Below are positions 52,301 through 62,960 of a stretch of DNA of 64,000 nt, in pieces. The DNA is from Tanypteryx hageni (lineage: Eukaryota > Arthropoda > Insecta > Odonata > Petaluridae). A program made the translations under genes and the position numbers. The stretch is from contig CM054117.1 in the NCBI GenBank assembly GCA_028673005.1, positions 36,038,061 to 36,102,060 of the forward strand, given 5' to 3'. Numbering within the stretch: the first letter of the stretch is position 1; each line of letters begins with the position of its first letter. The notes under the pieces are model-generated. The model saw only the letters and a list, made by a program, of their open reading frames with translations. It was not told where the DNA came from and ran no database searches.

Positions 52301-52770
52301 TTTTTAATAAAAAGTTTTCAAAACTCCATTTGCGTATAGAAAACAGCCATGGATACAAAAGCAAAGTTTTGAGGTTAGGTAATGGTACAGAAAAACTCCA
52401 ATTCGTTCCTTGTAACGCACCAATTACTTGCTCTATATCCTCACTTTTGTTTACTTAATAATAAAATTTAACTCGTAGAATACGTACGCGATCTCGCTGG
52501 CCATGGCTGAATATATCTCCTTCCACTCACTCTCTCCCAGACTTAAATGGTGCCCTATTTATATGCTTGATTACACCACGCAATGAAGATTAAAAAAACA
52601 GAAGCAGCATTTTACGTAAGTAATTACGAAAATAAAAATGCCATTTAGCAAAACAAACGATGAAAATTACCAGAAAAACGTAAGAAAAGTCTTAGCCAAA
52701 ATAGAAAATCGCCCCGTAAAAATTCAGCTTTGAGGTAGGTAAATCGTATTATTAAATAGTATTATTAAAT
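49391..52770. other. Non-coding unique sequence
   Basis: Includes the diverged duplication at 50212-50412 and GA-rich patches near 51110-51160 and 51380-51400. No exon or RNA gene was recognised. Confidence 0.4.
50212..50412. repeat. Diverged direct duplication with ~119-bp period
   Basis: CTTTAAAGTTATAGAAATTATA near 50213 recurs as CTTTAAGGTTATAGAAATTATA near 50332, followed in both by ATTTAY-AACACAC, AACATAYAWTAT-like and AAACYGRCTT-like blocks. Similarity is interrupted by substitutions, so the duplication is old. No coding or transposon signature was seen. Confidence 0.7.
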
Positions 52771-52774
52771 AGTA

Positions 52775-53276
52775 GTGTGGAATAGTACAGAGAAAGTACG
52801 CGAAGCGTGTTATTTTCACTAGATAAACAGACCGCAGGTGGAATATGACTCCAATATAATGGATCCATATGAGAAGGACCAAATAATTAAGTTAGAAAGA
52901 GTACAGCGGAGAGCAGCCAGATTCGTTAAACAAAAGTACGAACACATGGAAAGGGTCACATCATTATTGAAGGATTAAAAATGGAGATCTCTAGAAGACC
53001 GTAGAAAGTGCTCAAGGTTAAGGCTCCTAGAGAAATAGAGATCAGAATGTCTAGCAGAGGATGTAGTGGGAATAACTGAGGCTCCAACTTATGTAGATAG
53101 GTAGAAACGATCATGGCGATGAGATACGTAAGATCGATTGTAGAGCGGAGCGTTACATAGGCTCATTCCGAGAACAATACGTGACCATAACAGGAAAGAC
53201 AAAGGTAGGCCTCGGCGCATTGCACCCCCTGCCACCCACCAGATTGGTGAACAGCAGGGTAACATGTAGATGTAGA
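52775..53276 (+). pseudogene. 5'-truncated, decayed non-LTR retrotransposon 3' end (CR1/Jockey-like RT C-terminus)
   Basis: One frame gives VWNSTEKVREACYF, stop, INRPQVEYDSNIMDPYEKD, then LERVQRRAARFVKQKY and WRSLEDRRKCSRLRLLEK. This matches the thumb/C-terminal signature of CR1/L2/Jockey-type reverse transcriptases (RPxLEYAS-VWDPY; LExVQRRAARFV; W-LExRR). Further on, LIPRTIRD corresponds to the usual FPRTIRDWN near the C-terminus. In-frame stops (for example TAA before the KWRSLE block and TAG after LLEK) show it is dead. The 3' end GTAGATGTAG is the tail type seen in many arthropod elements of this group. There is no EN domain or catalytic YADD, so it is a 5'-truncated copy of the usual retrotransposition kind. 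Confidence 0.85.
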
Positions 53277-54695
53277 TTAAACCACGTAAACTTTTATTTG
53301 CACAATAAAAATTGCAAAAATGAAAAACTCAACAAAATTGCCAAAAACAATATTCGCGAAAACCCAAGTCATGCAAAAGACCGCAGATTCAAGGCAAAAA
53401 AGTCCTGAAATGCCGATATAATACGCAGATCGCACGAATTCTAAATCCATGTAATCTAAATTTGAATAAAACCAAAACGCGAAAAACCACAACAGCTACC
53501 CATTCCCTAATTAGGCACCCAGTTGCCCAAATATTTATAAAAAAAACGCAAAACACAGACGAGAGCATCGAGAATAAGCTTGTAAAACACACACACATTG
53601 AACAACACCTCTTTATTAATAATCGTTCTCCAACCTACCGCCAGGGCGGTATAAAAATAAACCTCTCTCTCTCTCTACCTCCCGTTCAATGGTTTTTTAC
53701 GGGGAAAGTTTTAGAGAGCGCGGGGAATAAAAGAATGCAACGCGCGCTCCTCCCTCTCCTCCCATATTTAACCCTACGCGAGTGAGTACATGCTAACAAC
53801 CGGGGAGAGAAAAATATAGAAAAAAGAGAGGATAGAGAGAGAGAAGGGGTTTAAAAGCCCGCGCTCTCGCAAGGGGGAGCCGGGAGGGTTTGAGGGTAAT
53901 CCGAGAGGAAAAACGTGGGGAAAATGGTGCTCCAACCGTGTTGTGTTCTGGAAAAACTAGGTCAATAACTAACGCAAGGAGATGGCGTCGATTTCAAAAA
54001 TCCCAATTGCGTTATTTTTTTCCTCTGGCTTCACCTCGCTCCCTTCTCCCAACCTACTGCTGCTACCAGTGGTCCTCGATAAATGCACGCCCTCCTCCCC
54101 GCTGCCCTCCCTCTCCCCCTTCTTTGCCCACCTATTGCCTCGTTACCCCTCCTCCTCTCTCTTTCTCAACCCTCCCCACACGTCCTCTCCTTCGCCTCCC
54201 CGCATTCAATTGTTTCCTCTGGTGGAAATTTAAAAAGGACTTGGCAGCGGAATGAGATTAATAGAAGGAAAGGAGAGGAAATTGCACGCGTAATAAAAAA
54301 TGAACGTATTTTTATTTCGTTCGTTCCGAACGAACGTATTTTTTGGGCTCGGAAATAAAAAACGGACGGCGAAGTATCGGAGGGATTTCGGCAGACAATC
54401 GAAGAAAATGGAACAGAAGCATCATTTAAGACGAGAAGAAAAATATAACTTTTACATACTATGATACCTTCGGTCGAGGTCAATGAAGATAGAATGCCCC
54501 TGTTGTCTGAAGGGATAGTTTTAAAAAACTACTTTATAACAAATAAAATATATAGGGCAGAAAACTCGTAAAAATCGAGATCAAATCTAAAAGTCTTGAG
54601 ATCAAAAAACAGGATAGGTTAATCTTCGAGAATATAGTGTCATTAAAATAAGTAAGAACATTTAATTAAATAATGCACATGATAAATATTGGATT
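53277..54695. other. Non-coding unique sequence
   Basis: AT-rich sequence follows the retrotransposon tail; CT-rich patches lie at about 54090-54215. Nothing further was recognised. Confidence 0.4.
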
Positions 54696-54699
54696 ATAG

Positions 54700-55062
54700 A
54701 TTAAATAAAAAAATTAAAATAATTTTTTTAAGTTAATAACTTTTATAAAACGCACAAAAAGTGTAAAAATAAAATAATTTTATTATTAATAACTTATATA
54801 AAACGCACTGAATGAAAAAAAATTGAATTATTGAATCAATAGAGATATTAAATATATAAAAGTTATGTTGCGATTCTTATAAGAATGCAAAACAACTTTT
54901 ATATATTCCATATCTCTATAAATTCAATAATTTAATATTTTTTCATTCAGTGCGTTTTATATAAGTTGTTAATAACAAAATTATATTTTTATTTTTACAC
55001 TTTTTGTGCGCTTTATAAAAGTTATTAACTTAAAAATGTTATTTTTCTTTTTAGTCTTAATG
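54700..55062. mobile_element. Long AT-rich palindrome, possible foldback MITE
   Basis: Two arms of about 160 bp or more are near-perfect inverted copies around the centre ATTCTTATAAGAAT (54873-54886). The left arm carries AAGTTAATAACTTTTATAAA, CGCACAAAAAGTGTAAAAAT and TTATATAAAACGCACTGAAT in that order; the right arm has the same blocks reversed and complemented. The arms differ by a few substitutions and small indels, and weaker similarity extends outward from 54721/55040 to about 54700/55062. There is no coding capacity. Such structure fits a foldback-type MITE, and transcription of either strand would give one long hairpin RNA. I could not establish a target-site duplication. Confidence 0.8.
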
Positions 55063-55743
55063 TAATATATATGAATATGTTTTTAATCATTGCCCTCTCC
55101 TTCCTTTCTCTCTCTTATTAAAAGCATTAAAAGCACGCTTTCACCCATAAGGATTGAAATAACAAGATGATTTCGAGGTTTAACAATGTAACTCGTTGGC
55201 AAGGCAACATTCCGTTAAAATGGCAAGATTTCCTCAAAATATGAGAATTAAACGTTTAACATGAGGGGTTTGGAACTGTAGGCGGAAAAACATGAACCGA
55301 ATAAGAAACTATAATTTTTTCTTTAAAATAGTTCAGAACCGGAGATCGTAGGTTAATTCTTTCTAATTTAGATCTCAAAAATAATAAAAGCCTACACGTC
55401 GAAAAGTCGATGTTTTATGTGATGTTTTATGGAAAATGGAAATGTCTTTCTCCGAGTCGAACCCGGGTCGTTTTTTCCAAATATTTTTTTCGTAAATCAC
55501 TTTTAATATGTGAATAAAACATTCTTGCCAAATTTAGATTTTCTGTTTCGATTCTTTATCGATTTTATAGAGCTTGATCAACAACTATATAGATAGATTT
55601 CTCAATTGTTCCTCACGCTCACCGTGGCGTAGTTGTTTTAATCCATGGGTCATGAAAATCAGTACAAGCATGAGGTGAATCGAATTCTGCTAAAGGTAAG
55701 AAAATTTTCTGATGTCGAAGGGCTTGAATAAAAATACATAAAC

Positions 55744-55813
<70 letters not shown>

Positions 55814-58630
55814 GTGAAGTTCATATAAAATTTATTAATAATAATAAAAAGGGAGTAATGAAATTGCGCAGCGCTCGTTAAATTTATCTAACCAAAGCGC
55901 TCAGAAGGAAAAACGCGATAGAAGTTCAATATGTTTTTATCCCGATTGACTTGAATAAAAATTAGTTCGACTACTAAATTCATTATAAAAGTCAACAAAT
56001 TAGCAATAATTGGTGGTGACTACCGTAAGATACGACCATGATCGTGAAACATTTTTAACGTACTTTCAAGCTCAATGAAATCGTATCCGGCAAGTTCTCA
56101 AGGGAGATTTCATTTTCATCCGCGTCAACCTTCCGAACCAATCCGCGAAATAAACGACATCGCTCGACCAAAAAAAAAAGTGCCCGACCAAAACTTCCGG
56201 ATCATTCTTCTTTTTATAAATCTCCCTCAGAGACCTTCAATCACGATTATAAAAACCGCCACCGACCACTCACCCAGTTCTGCCAAGTCATTTAGAATGA
56301 AAAAGAAATTACTCCATCCCAAAACTCTCAACCAATTTCTCACCCGGATGCATCCGACTATTTTTTATGGATTACCTCGGGGAAAAGTTTTCTCCGATTC
56401 CAGGAAAACCGCCGTCGCACTTCTCGATGCCGGCGAAAAACTAAAATCCCATTCCACGCGAACCCAAGTACTTTCCTAATCCACCACCCCCTTAGACGCT
56501 TCCCTCTCAACACAACCTCCGCACGTTACTTCGTTTTCTCCGATACCGCCCCTTTAGGAACGGAACCGACCTCCATTTGCTCTCTTAATCAGACCCTAGT
56601 AACCCGCTACGACGTAAAAAAAACAGCATTCGTCTCACCGAGGCCACGACGACTTATAAACACGGGAGCATCTACGCAAAAACGCACTAGAGCGGCGCTG
56701 AAGCGAAAAATAACGCAAATAAACACGATTCGGACGAAAGTGAAGGTGCGGTAAAAATAAAAATAAAAACAACCTTTAAAAGCCCCGAATTCTCCCATAG
56801 AGCGCGAGCTGTCTGCCTCGGAACGAGGGAAAAAATAAATAAAACACGCGACCATCCCATTACTTATTTCCTCTCTCTCTCTCTCTACTCTCGCGACACT
56901 CCACTCAAGTCCAGAGAAAATACCATTCACTCCTCGCGCCGACCGCAAAAAATAAAGAAATCGAAAAAAAAGACACTTAAAAAAATGAGGAAAAGAGACC
57001 TCCCTCACACATACGTACACGTGCTCGGGCACCGACGCATTGCCTCCTCTCCTCCTCCCTCAAACCTCCCCTTTACCTCAGAATGCACGCCTTCCCTTCC
57101 ACCTCCTACTACGACCTCCTCACCCTCTTCCCCCGTCTCTCTTCCCCTTTACCTCTCTCAGTCTATTTATCTCTCTCCTCTTCCCTTCTCTCTCTCTCTC
57201 CTCCCACTCCTCCCGACTTCTGGAATATCGACCGAGTCCCTGGTATTCAACCGTCCCTTTCTCTCTCTCTCCACCGTTTATATTCCCTCTCTCACTCTCT
57301 CTCACTTTCCTCAACCCAACAAACCTTCCCAACAGTCAGAGAGAACGAGAGAGAATGGTTCACAGAGAGAGATAGAGAGAGAAAGAGAGAGAGGAGAGGC
57401 AGAGAGAAAAAGAAATGCTTAGGAGGTTTTATATGGCGTCCCGTTCACCTCTTTTTTCTACAGGAAGGCTATGCGAAGATAATGAAGGACGGATGGATGT
57501 AGGTTATATATAAAAAAAAGAGGGAAACGCGTAAAATACTGGCAGCTGCGTCGTTTCGTCGCGATCTAAAGCTGCGAAAAGTGTCCAAATGTTGGTTTTT
57601 ATTTAATCGAAGCGCCACTTCTCTTTCACTGCTCGGAAGGCAATGAATTGCGCAGTTGTTCGGTTTAATGGGAAAGGCATGTATGCATGCTGTGGCAATA
57701 TTTTACAATAATATAAATAGCCTATTTCTACTAACGATCATAAGTTAGATGACTTAAGGATTTATTACGCAACAGAAGATAGACACCATCATGAAATGGC
57801 CATTTAAGAAAAGCTCCTAGATAGCATCAACCCTCAACAAAGCAGCGTTTTAGTCATTATTACTATTATCTAAAAGTGCGCCACAAGGAGGAACTGAACA
57901 AATTTCAATCATTAAGTCGCAAACTCTCCAAGCTTTCAATTATTTCCAACACCTCGTTTAGAACGAATATTACTCGAATGAATATAAGCAAATTAGAAAC
58001 CACGCGGCCTTTAAAATCATCCTGTATTAAACGATGCCTTAGAATGGCTCTTTCAACCGAAATATCTCGAGCGACGAATTCTAAAAAAAAAACTGTGGCT
58101 AAAAATGCGACGCGGTTATAAAATAGCTCCTTTATGTAGGTTGAAAAAATCCAAAAAACGTCACATTCGAGTAATTTATAACGAGTTAAGCTAAATGACC
58201 TCGCGTGGAGCCGACACCCACCGAAGACGCGCAACGAAAACATCTCCTGCACACCGAACCGTATCCCGAAGAGAAATTTTAAAAAAGAAGAGGAACGAAA
58301 AATAAAACACATGGCACCAAGAATCCGTTAATTGGGACGAAGAAAGTCCTTTCATCTACACCCTTACCCCGACTGCCCCGTCTCGCCGCACGCCATTACT
58401 GGGCACCCTGAGCCTCCGCTCTTTCGCAACCCAATTCCACACGTCCTCCGCTCCCCTCCTCCCCACAAAGCCCCCATCCCCTCATCAACCACCTCTCAAC
58501 CACATGACCTCGTAAAAATCGAAACTTTTCGCAACCCTTTTTCCGCCCTCAATCTCCAGACTGCGAGAGTAGAACACACGACGGAGGAACTTTGTACGTT
58601 TTAAAAACTGACATTTTCGAGCGCCGTGAG
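55063..58630. other. Non-coding unique sequence
   Basis: AT-rich to about 56040, then mixed; CT-rich on the plus strand at about 57040-57320. A 134-codon frame at 56075-56479 is not recognisable. A GAACCCGGGTTCGA-like motif near 55460 was considered and rejected as a tRNA. Confidence 0.4.
55744..55811. repeat. Compound (CT)n(TA)n microsatellite
   Basis: About 12 CT dinucleotides are followed directly by about 22 TA dinucleotides. The TA part can extrude cruciforms and often varies in length. Confidence 0.97.
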
Positions 58631-58636
58631 CCCAGG

Positions 58637-59720
58637 GGGAGAGAGAGAGAGAGAGGTAGAGAATAAGGAATGAAAACTGAGAAAGGGAAGAGAGGGAAGG
58701 GAGGGGGGAGAGAGGGAAGGGAGGGGGAGAGAGGAGGGGGGAGAGAGAAGGGAGGGGGGAGAGAGAAGGGAGGGGGGGGGGAGAAGGAGAGGGGGGGGAG
58801 AGAAGGGAGGGGGGGGAGAGAGAGAAGGAGGGGGAGAGAGAAGGGAGGGAGGGGGGAGAGAGAAGGGAGGGAGGGGGGAGAGAGAAGGGAGGGAGGGGGG
58901 AGAGAGAAGGGAGGGAGGGGGGAGAGAGAAGGGAGGGAGGGGGAGAGAGAAGGGAGGGAGGGGGGAGGAGAGAAGGGAGGGGGAGAGAGAAGGGAGGGGG
59001 GAGAGAGAAGGGAGGGAGAGAGAGAAGGAGGGAGAGAGAGAGAGAAGGGAGGGAGAGAGAGAGAGAAGGGAGGGAGGGAGAGAGAGAGAAGGGAGGGAGA
59101 GAGAGAGAAGGGAGAGAGAAGGGAGGGAGAGAGAGAGAGAGAGAGAAGGGAGGGAGAGAGAGAAGGGAGGGAGAGAGAGAGAGAAGGGAGGGAGAGAGAG
59201 AGAAGGGAGGGAGAGAGAGAGAAGGGAGGGAGGGAGAGAGAGAGAGAGAAGGGAGGGGGAGAGAGAGAGAGAAGGGAGGGAGAGAGAGAGAAGGGAGGGA
59301 GAGAGAGAGAGAAGGGAGGGAGAGAGAGAGAAGGGAGGGAGGGAGAGAGAGAGAAGGGAGGGAGGGAGAGAGAGAGAAGGGAGGGGGAGAGAGAGAGAGA
59401 AGGGAGGGAGAGAGAGAGAGAAGGGGAGGGAGAGAGAGAGAGAAGGGAGGGAGAGAGAAGGGAGGGAGAAGGGAGGGAGGGAGAGAGAGAAGGGAGGGAG
59501 AGAGAGAGAAGGGAGGGGGGGAGAGAGAGAAGGGAGGGGGAGAGAGAGAAGAGAGGGAGGGAGAGAGAGGAGGGAGGGAGAGAGAGGAGGGAGGGAGAGA
59601 GAGAAGGGAGGGAGAGGGAAGGGAGAGGGAAGGGAGAGGGAAGGGAGAGGGAAGGGAGAGGGAAGGGAGAGGGAAGGGAGGGAGAGGGAAATGAGAGGGG
59701 AGGTGAGGAAATGAGGAAAG
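58637..59720. repeat. 1.1-kb GA array of AGGGAGGGAGAGAGAGAGA-type units
   Basis: Purine-only on the plus strand apart from very few bases. Units alternate GAAGGGAGGG with variable GA dinucleotide runs; the last 100 bp become AGGGAGAGGGA repeats. Open frames of 409 and 377 codons (minus) and 382 codons (plus) are Ser/Leu/Pro or Glu/Arg/Gly repeat translations. Confidence 0.95.
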
Positions 59721-60693
59721 GAGGGAGAGTACAAAAGAGGCGGCGGGAAAAGGAGCGCGAGAAATTTCTCTCGGGCAATTCGAAATATCGATTCAGTCTA
59801 ATGAGCGAGGAGAATTAGTGCATTCAGAAAGAGAGCGGGGAAAGGGCGGCGCGAAGGAAGAGGCGCGGTGGAAGAAAATGGGGAGGGAGAGTGAGCGAAG
59901 GAGTAGTTTGGGAGTTGCGACGCGGGGGACTACTGGTGTGTCTATACGAGGATACGAGCAAAGGCAGTAAAATCCGTTAATTAATCGCCGTGCGATCTTC
60001 AACCGAAGGCGTGAAAAAAAAGTCTACGAAGAGAAAAGAGGCAGAGACAGGGTTTTTACCCGAAAACTTGAAAAAAAAAAACGAATCGGGTGAAAATAAA
60101 GAGTATAAAACATGAGGTGTGAACGAAAGTACGCCGAGTTTCGCTCTTTAAATTCTTTTCATTTTTCGATTAAGACATCTTGGCGAGCCAAAGCAATCGA
60201 AGTGACGCCTTATTTACTTCACTCTTATGTAGGTGTGCTAATCGAACAAATAACGCGCTTAATTTCGTAAAAGTCTCCGCGGCTATTAGACAAACGCTTG
60301 GATTTCGCATTAACTTGCCCGGGTAAAATCCACCAGAAAACATACAATAAACTAAAGGACCAAATTATGAGAAAAACGCGAACAACCAAGCAGTAGGACA
60401 AAACACGAACCTAAAAAAAAACAGGGAAAGTCAAACAGATGCCCTGAGACACGAAAGCGAGACTCCCTCGACTGGAATTCGGAGAGAAAAATAAGCAAAA
60501 CGGCCCAACATTAAAAAAAACGCGTCGCTGTGGAAATAAAATATAAGAATAGGCACAACTGTCACGCAAGCATTTTCGTTCGACTAGCAAAGAGAGGAGT
60601 TCGTTTATTTTGTCGATCAGAGAGACGGAGATAGAGAGGGAGAGAAGTGGGAACAAAAGCGGGAATAACTATGATAGGAGGAGGAAAGGAACC
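59721..60693. other. Non-coding unique sequence
   Basis: Mixed composition, GA-rich until about 59910. No feature was recognised. Its last 71 bp are repeated exactly on the other side of the gap. Confidence 0.45.
60623..60693. repeat. 71-bp sequence duplicated across the gap (left copy)
   Basis: Begins AGACGGAGATAGAGAGGGAG and ends GGAGGAAAGGAACC. It is identical base for base to 61194-61264. Confidence 0.97.
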
Positions 60694-61193
60694 NNNNNNN
60701 NNNNNNNNNNNNNNNNNNNNNNNNNNNNNNNNNNNNNNNNNNNNNNNNNNNNNNNNNNNNNNNNNNNNNNNNNNNNNNNNNNNNNNNNNNNNNNNNNNNN
60801 NNNNNNNNNNNNNNNNNNNNNNNNNNNNNNNNNNNNNNNNNNNNNNNNNNNNNNNNNNNNNNNNNNNNNNNNNNNNNNNNNNNNNNNNNNNNNNNNNNNN
60901 NNNNNNNNNNNNNNNNNNNNNNNNNNNNNNNNNNNNNNNNNNNNNNNNNNNNNNNNNNNNNNNNNNNNNNNNNNNNNNNNNNNNNNNNNNNNNNNNNNNN
61001 NNNNNNNNNNNNNNNNNNNNNNNNNNNNNNNNNNNNNNNNNNNNNNNNNNNNNNNNNNNNNNNNNNNNNNNNNNNNNNNNNNNNNNNNNNNNNNNNNNNN
61101 NNNNNNNNNNNNNNNNNNNNNNNNNNNNNNNNNNNNNNNNNNNNNNNNNNNNNNNNNNNNNNNNNNNNNNNNNNNNNNNNNNNNNNNNNNNNN
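60694..61193. other. Assembly gap of exactly 500 N, probably artificial
   Basis: 500 Ns separate two identical 71-bp sequences: 60623-60693 on the left and 61194-61264 on the right. This is what results when two contigs that overlap are scaffolded without being merged, so the real missing sequence may be zero. The alternative is a genuine repeat spanning the gap. Confidence 0.99.
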
Positions 61194-61264
61194 AGACGGA
61201 GATAGAGAGGGAGAGAAGTGGGAACAAAAGCGGGAATAACTATGATAGGAGGAGGAAAGGAACC
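61194..61264. repeat. 71-bp sequence duplicated across the gap (right copy)
   Basis: Identical to 60623-60693. The duplication makes the same short peptide appear on both sides of the Ns. Confidence 0.97.
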
Positions 61265-61790
61265 GCTGCCAAACGTAAAGACGGCAGCGGGACTTAAGGG
61301 TAACACAGACGCGGTTACAGAGGAGAGATGAAGCGATGGAGAGCCGGGGAAACCGCCCGATTGAAAGCCGCACGAATCCAGCCCCGAAGGAAAACAAAAG
61401 GAATAGAGACAGATAAGGGATCTCATCGAAGCACCATTCATCAGCGTGACAAGCCGCAATTGAGCCACGAAGACAAATAAATGACGACTAATGCAGAAAA
61501 CGGCCAAGTTTAAGATCCCTTAAGCGTGTGACTTTACCGAGAAAGAGAGAGTAGGGGAGAACTAAAAAGCGCCAAGAAAGGATTTACGAGGAAAATGATT
61601 CTGCCGGATTTGCAAAAAGAGAATAGAGAAAGCTTCTAGGAATAGGGATAAAGGGAAGGGAAATGAGGTCGTCTCTCTCTCTCTCATTCTCTCACTGCAA
61701 CTGGTTTTCCCTTTTGCGCCTTTTAGCTGAAAGCGTCTGGCAGGGATGGAGACCGCGGGATGATTTAGGCAGAACTGAAGGAAAACGAAA
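61265..61790. other. Non-coding unique sequence
   Basis: Mixed composition with a short CT run near 61672-61692. No gene was recognised. Confidence 0.45.
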
Positions 61791-61794
61791 ACGG

Positions 61795-62790
61795 GGAAAG
61801 GGGAAGAGAGGAGAGGGGAATTGAAAGAAAAGAGAGGAAGGGGAAGTTAGAAGAGGGGAAGGGGAAGATAGAAGAGGGGAAGGGGAAGATAGAAGAGGGG
61901 AAGAGGAAGATAGAAGAGGGGAAGAGAGAAGAGAGGAGAGGGGAAGAGAGGGGAGGGGAAGAAGAAGAGAGGGGAGGGGAAGAAGAAGAGAGGGGAGGGC
62001 AAGGGGAAGAGATGGGAGGGGAAGGGGAAGAGAGGAGAGGGGAGAGGAGAGGGGAAGGGGAAGACAGGAGAGGGGAAGGGGAAGAGAGGGGAAGGGGGGA
62101 AAAGGAGAGGGGAAGGGGGAAAAAGTAGAGGGGAAAGGGGAAAAAGGAGAGGGGAAAGGGGAAAAAGGAGAGGGGAAGGGGGAAAAAGGAGAGGGGAAGG
62201 GGGAAAAAGGAGAGGGGAAGGGGGAAAAAGGAGAGGGGAAGGGGGGAAAAGGAGAGGGGAAGGGGGGAAAAGGAGAGGGGAAGGGGGAAAAGGAGAGGGA
62301 AGGGGGAAAAAGGAGAGGGGAAGGAGAGGAGAGGGGAAGAGAGGGGAAGGAGAGGAGAGGGGAGGGGAAGGCGAGGAGAGGGGAGGGGAAGGAGAGGAGA
62401 GGGGAGGGGAAGGAGAGGAGAGGGGAGGGGAAGGAGAGGAGAGGGGAGGGGAAGGAGAGGAGAGGGGAGGGGAAGGAGAGGAGAGGGGAGGGGAAGGAGA
62501 GGAGAGGGGAGGGGAAGGAGAGGAGAGGGGAGGGGAAGGAGAGGAGAGGGGAGGGGAAGGAGAGGAGAGGGGAGGGGAAGGAGAGGAGAGGGGAGGGGAA
62601 GGAGAGGGGAGGGGAAGGAGAGGGGAAGGAGAGGAGAGGGGAAGGAGAGGAGAGGGGAAGGAGAGGAGAGGAGAGGGGGAAGGGAAGGAGAGGAGAGGGG
62701 GAAGAGGAAAAGAGGAGAGGGGAAGAGAAATAGAGGAGAGGGGAAGAGGAGAGGAGAAAAAGGGAGAGGCAGAGAGGGGGTGAATAAAGG
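61795..62790. repeat. 1-kb purine minisatellite, two related 21-bp families
   Basis: 61795-62090 has irregular AGAGGGGAAGGGGAAGA units. About 62090-62320 is a 21-bp GAGAGGGGAAGGGGGAAAAAG array. About 62340-62700 is a different 21-bp array, GGGGAGGGGAAGGAGAGGAGA. The minus strand stays open for 321 codons of Ser/Pro/Leu repeats because 21 is a multiple of three. The array ends within about 30 bp of a retroposon-like 3' end. Confidence 0.95.
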
Positions 62791-62799
62791 AAGAGTATA

Positions 62800-62960
62800 T
62801 AGAGAGATACATATATGTCTTTATTAGGGCGAAATTTAGACCATAAGGTCCACTCTTACATTTAACCCTTCGTCAGTGTCAAGTTACATTATATTAAAAA
62901 AACATTAAATTACATCAAATGCGATTAAGATAATAAAAGACTAATATAGAGTAGGGAGGA
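62800..62960 (-). mobile_element. Probable non-LTR retroposon 3' end with polyadenylation signal
   Basis: On the minus strand the sequence runs ...TGTAAGAGTGGACCTTATGG TCTAAATTTCGCCCTAATAAAGAC followed by ATATATGTATCTCTCTATAT. An AATAAA (plus-strand TTTATT at 62820-62825) before a simple-repeat tail is typical of a retroposon 3' end. The TTCGCCCTAATAAAGAC core is shared, with one mismatch, with the remnants at 11703-11740 and 11955-11994, showing a repeated family. No reverse-transcriptase homology is visible upstream, so the exact family is unknown and the boundary toward 62960 is approximate. Confidence 0.5.

Noticed and set aside
55448..55475. GGGTTCGACTC on the minus strand, like a tRNA T-arm
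   Set aside because: The flanking bases do not pair as a T stem and no D-arm, anticodon arm or acceptor stem is present.
56075..56479. 134-codon plus-strand frame
   Set aside because: No motif or family resemblance; composition like its non-coding surroundings.
58549..59818. 409-, 382- and 377-codon frames
   Set aside because: Repeat translations of the GA array, open on both strands.
60562..61507. Frames of 200-300 codons crossing the N run
   Set aside because: They consist mostly of undetermined residues, with flanks duplicated by the assembly overlap.
61847..62812. 321-codon SPSPPLS-repeat frame on the minus strand
   Set aside because: A 21-bp array keeps the frame open; no non-repeat domain.
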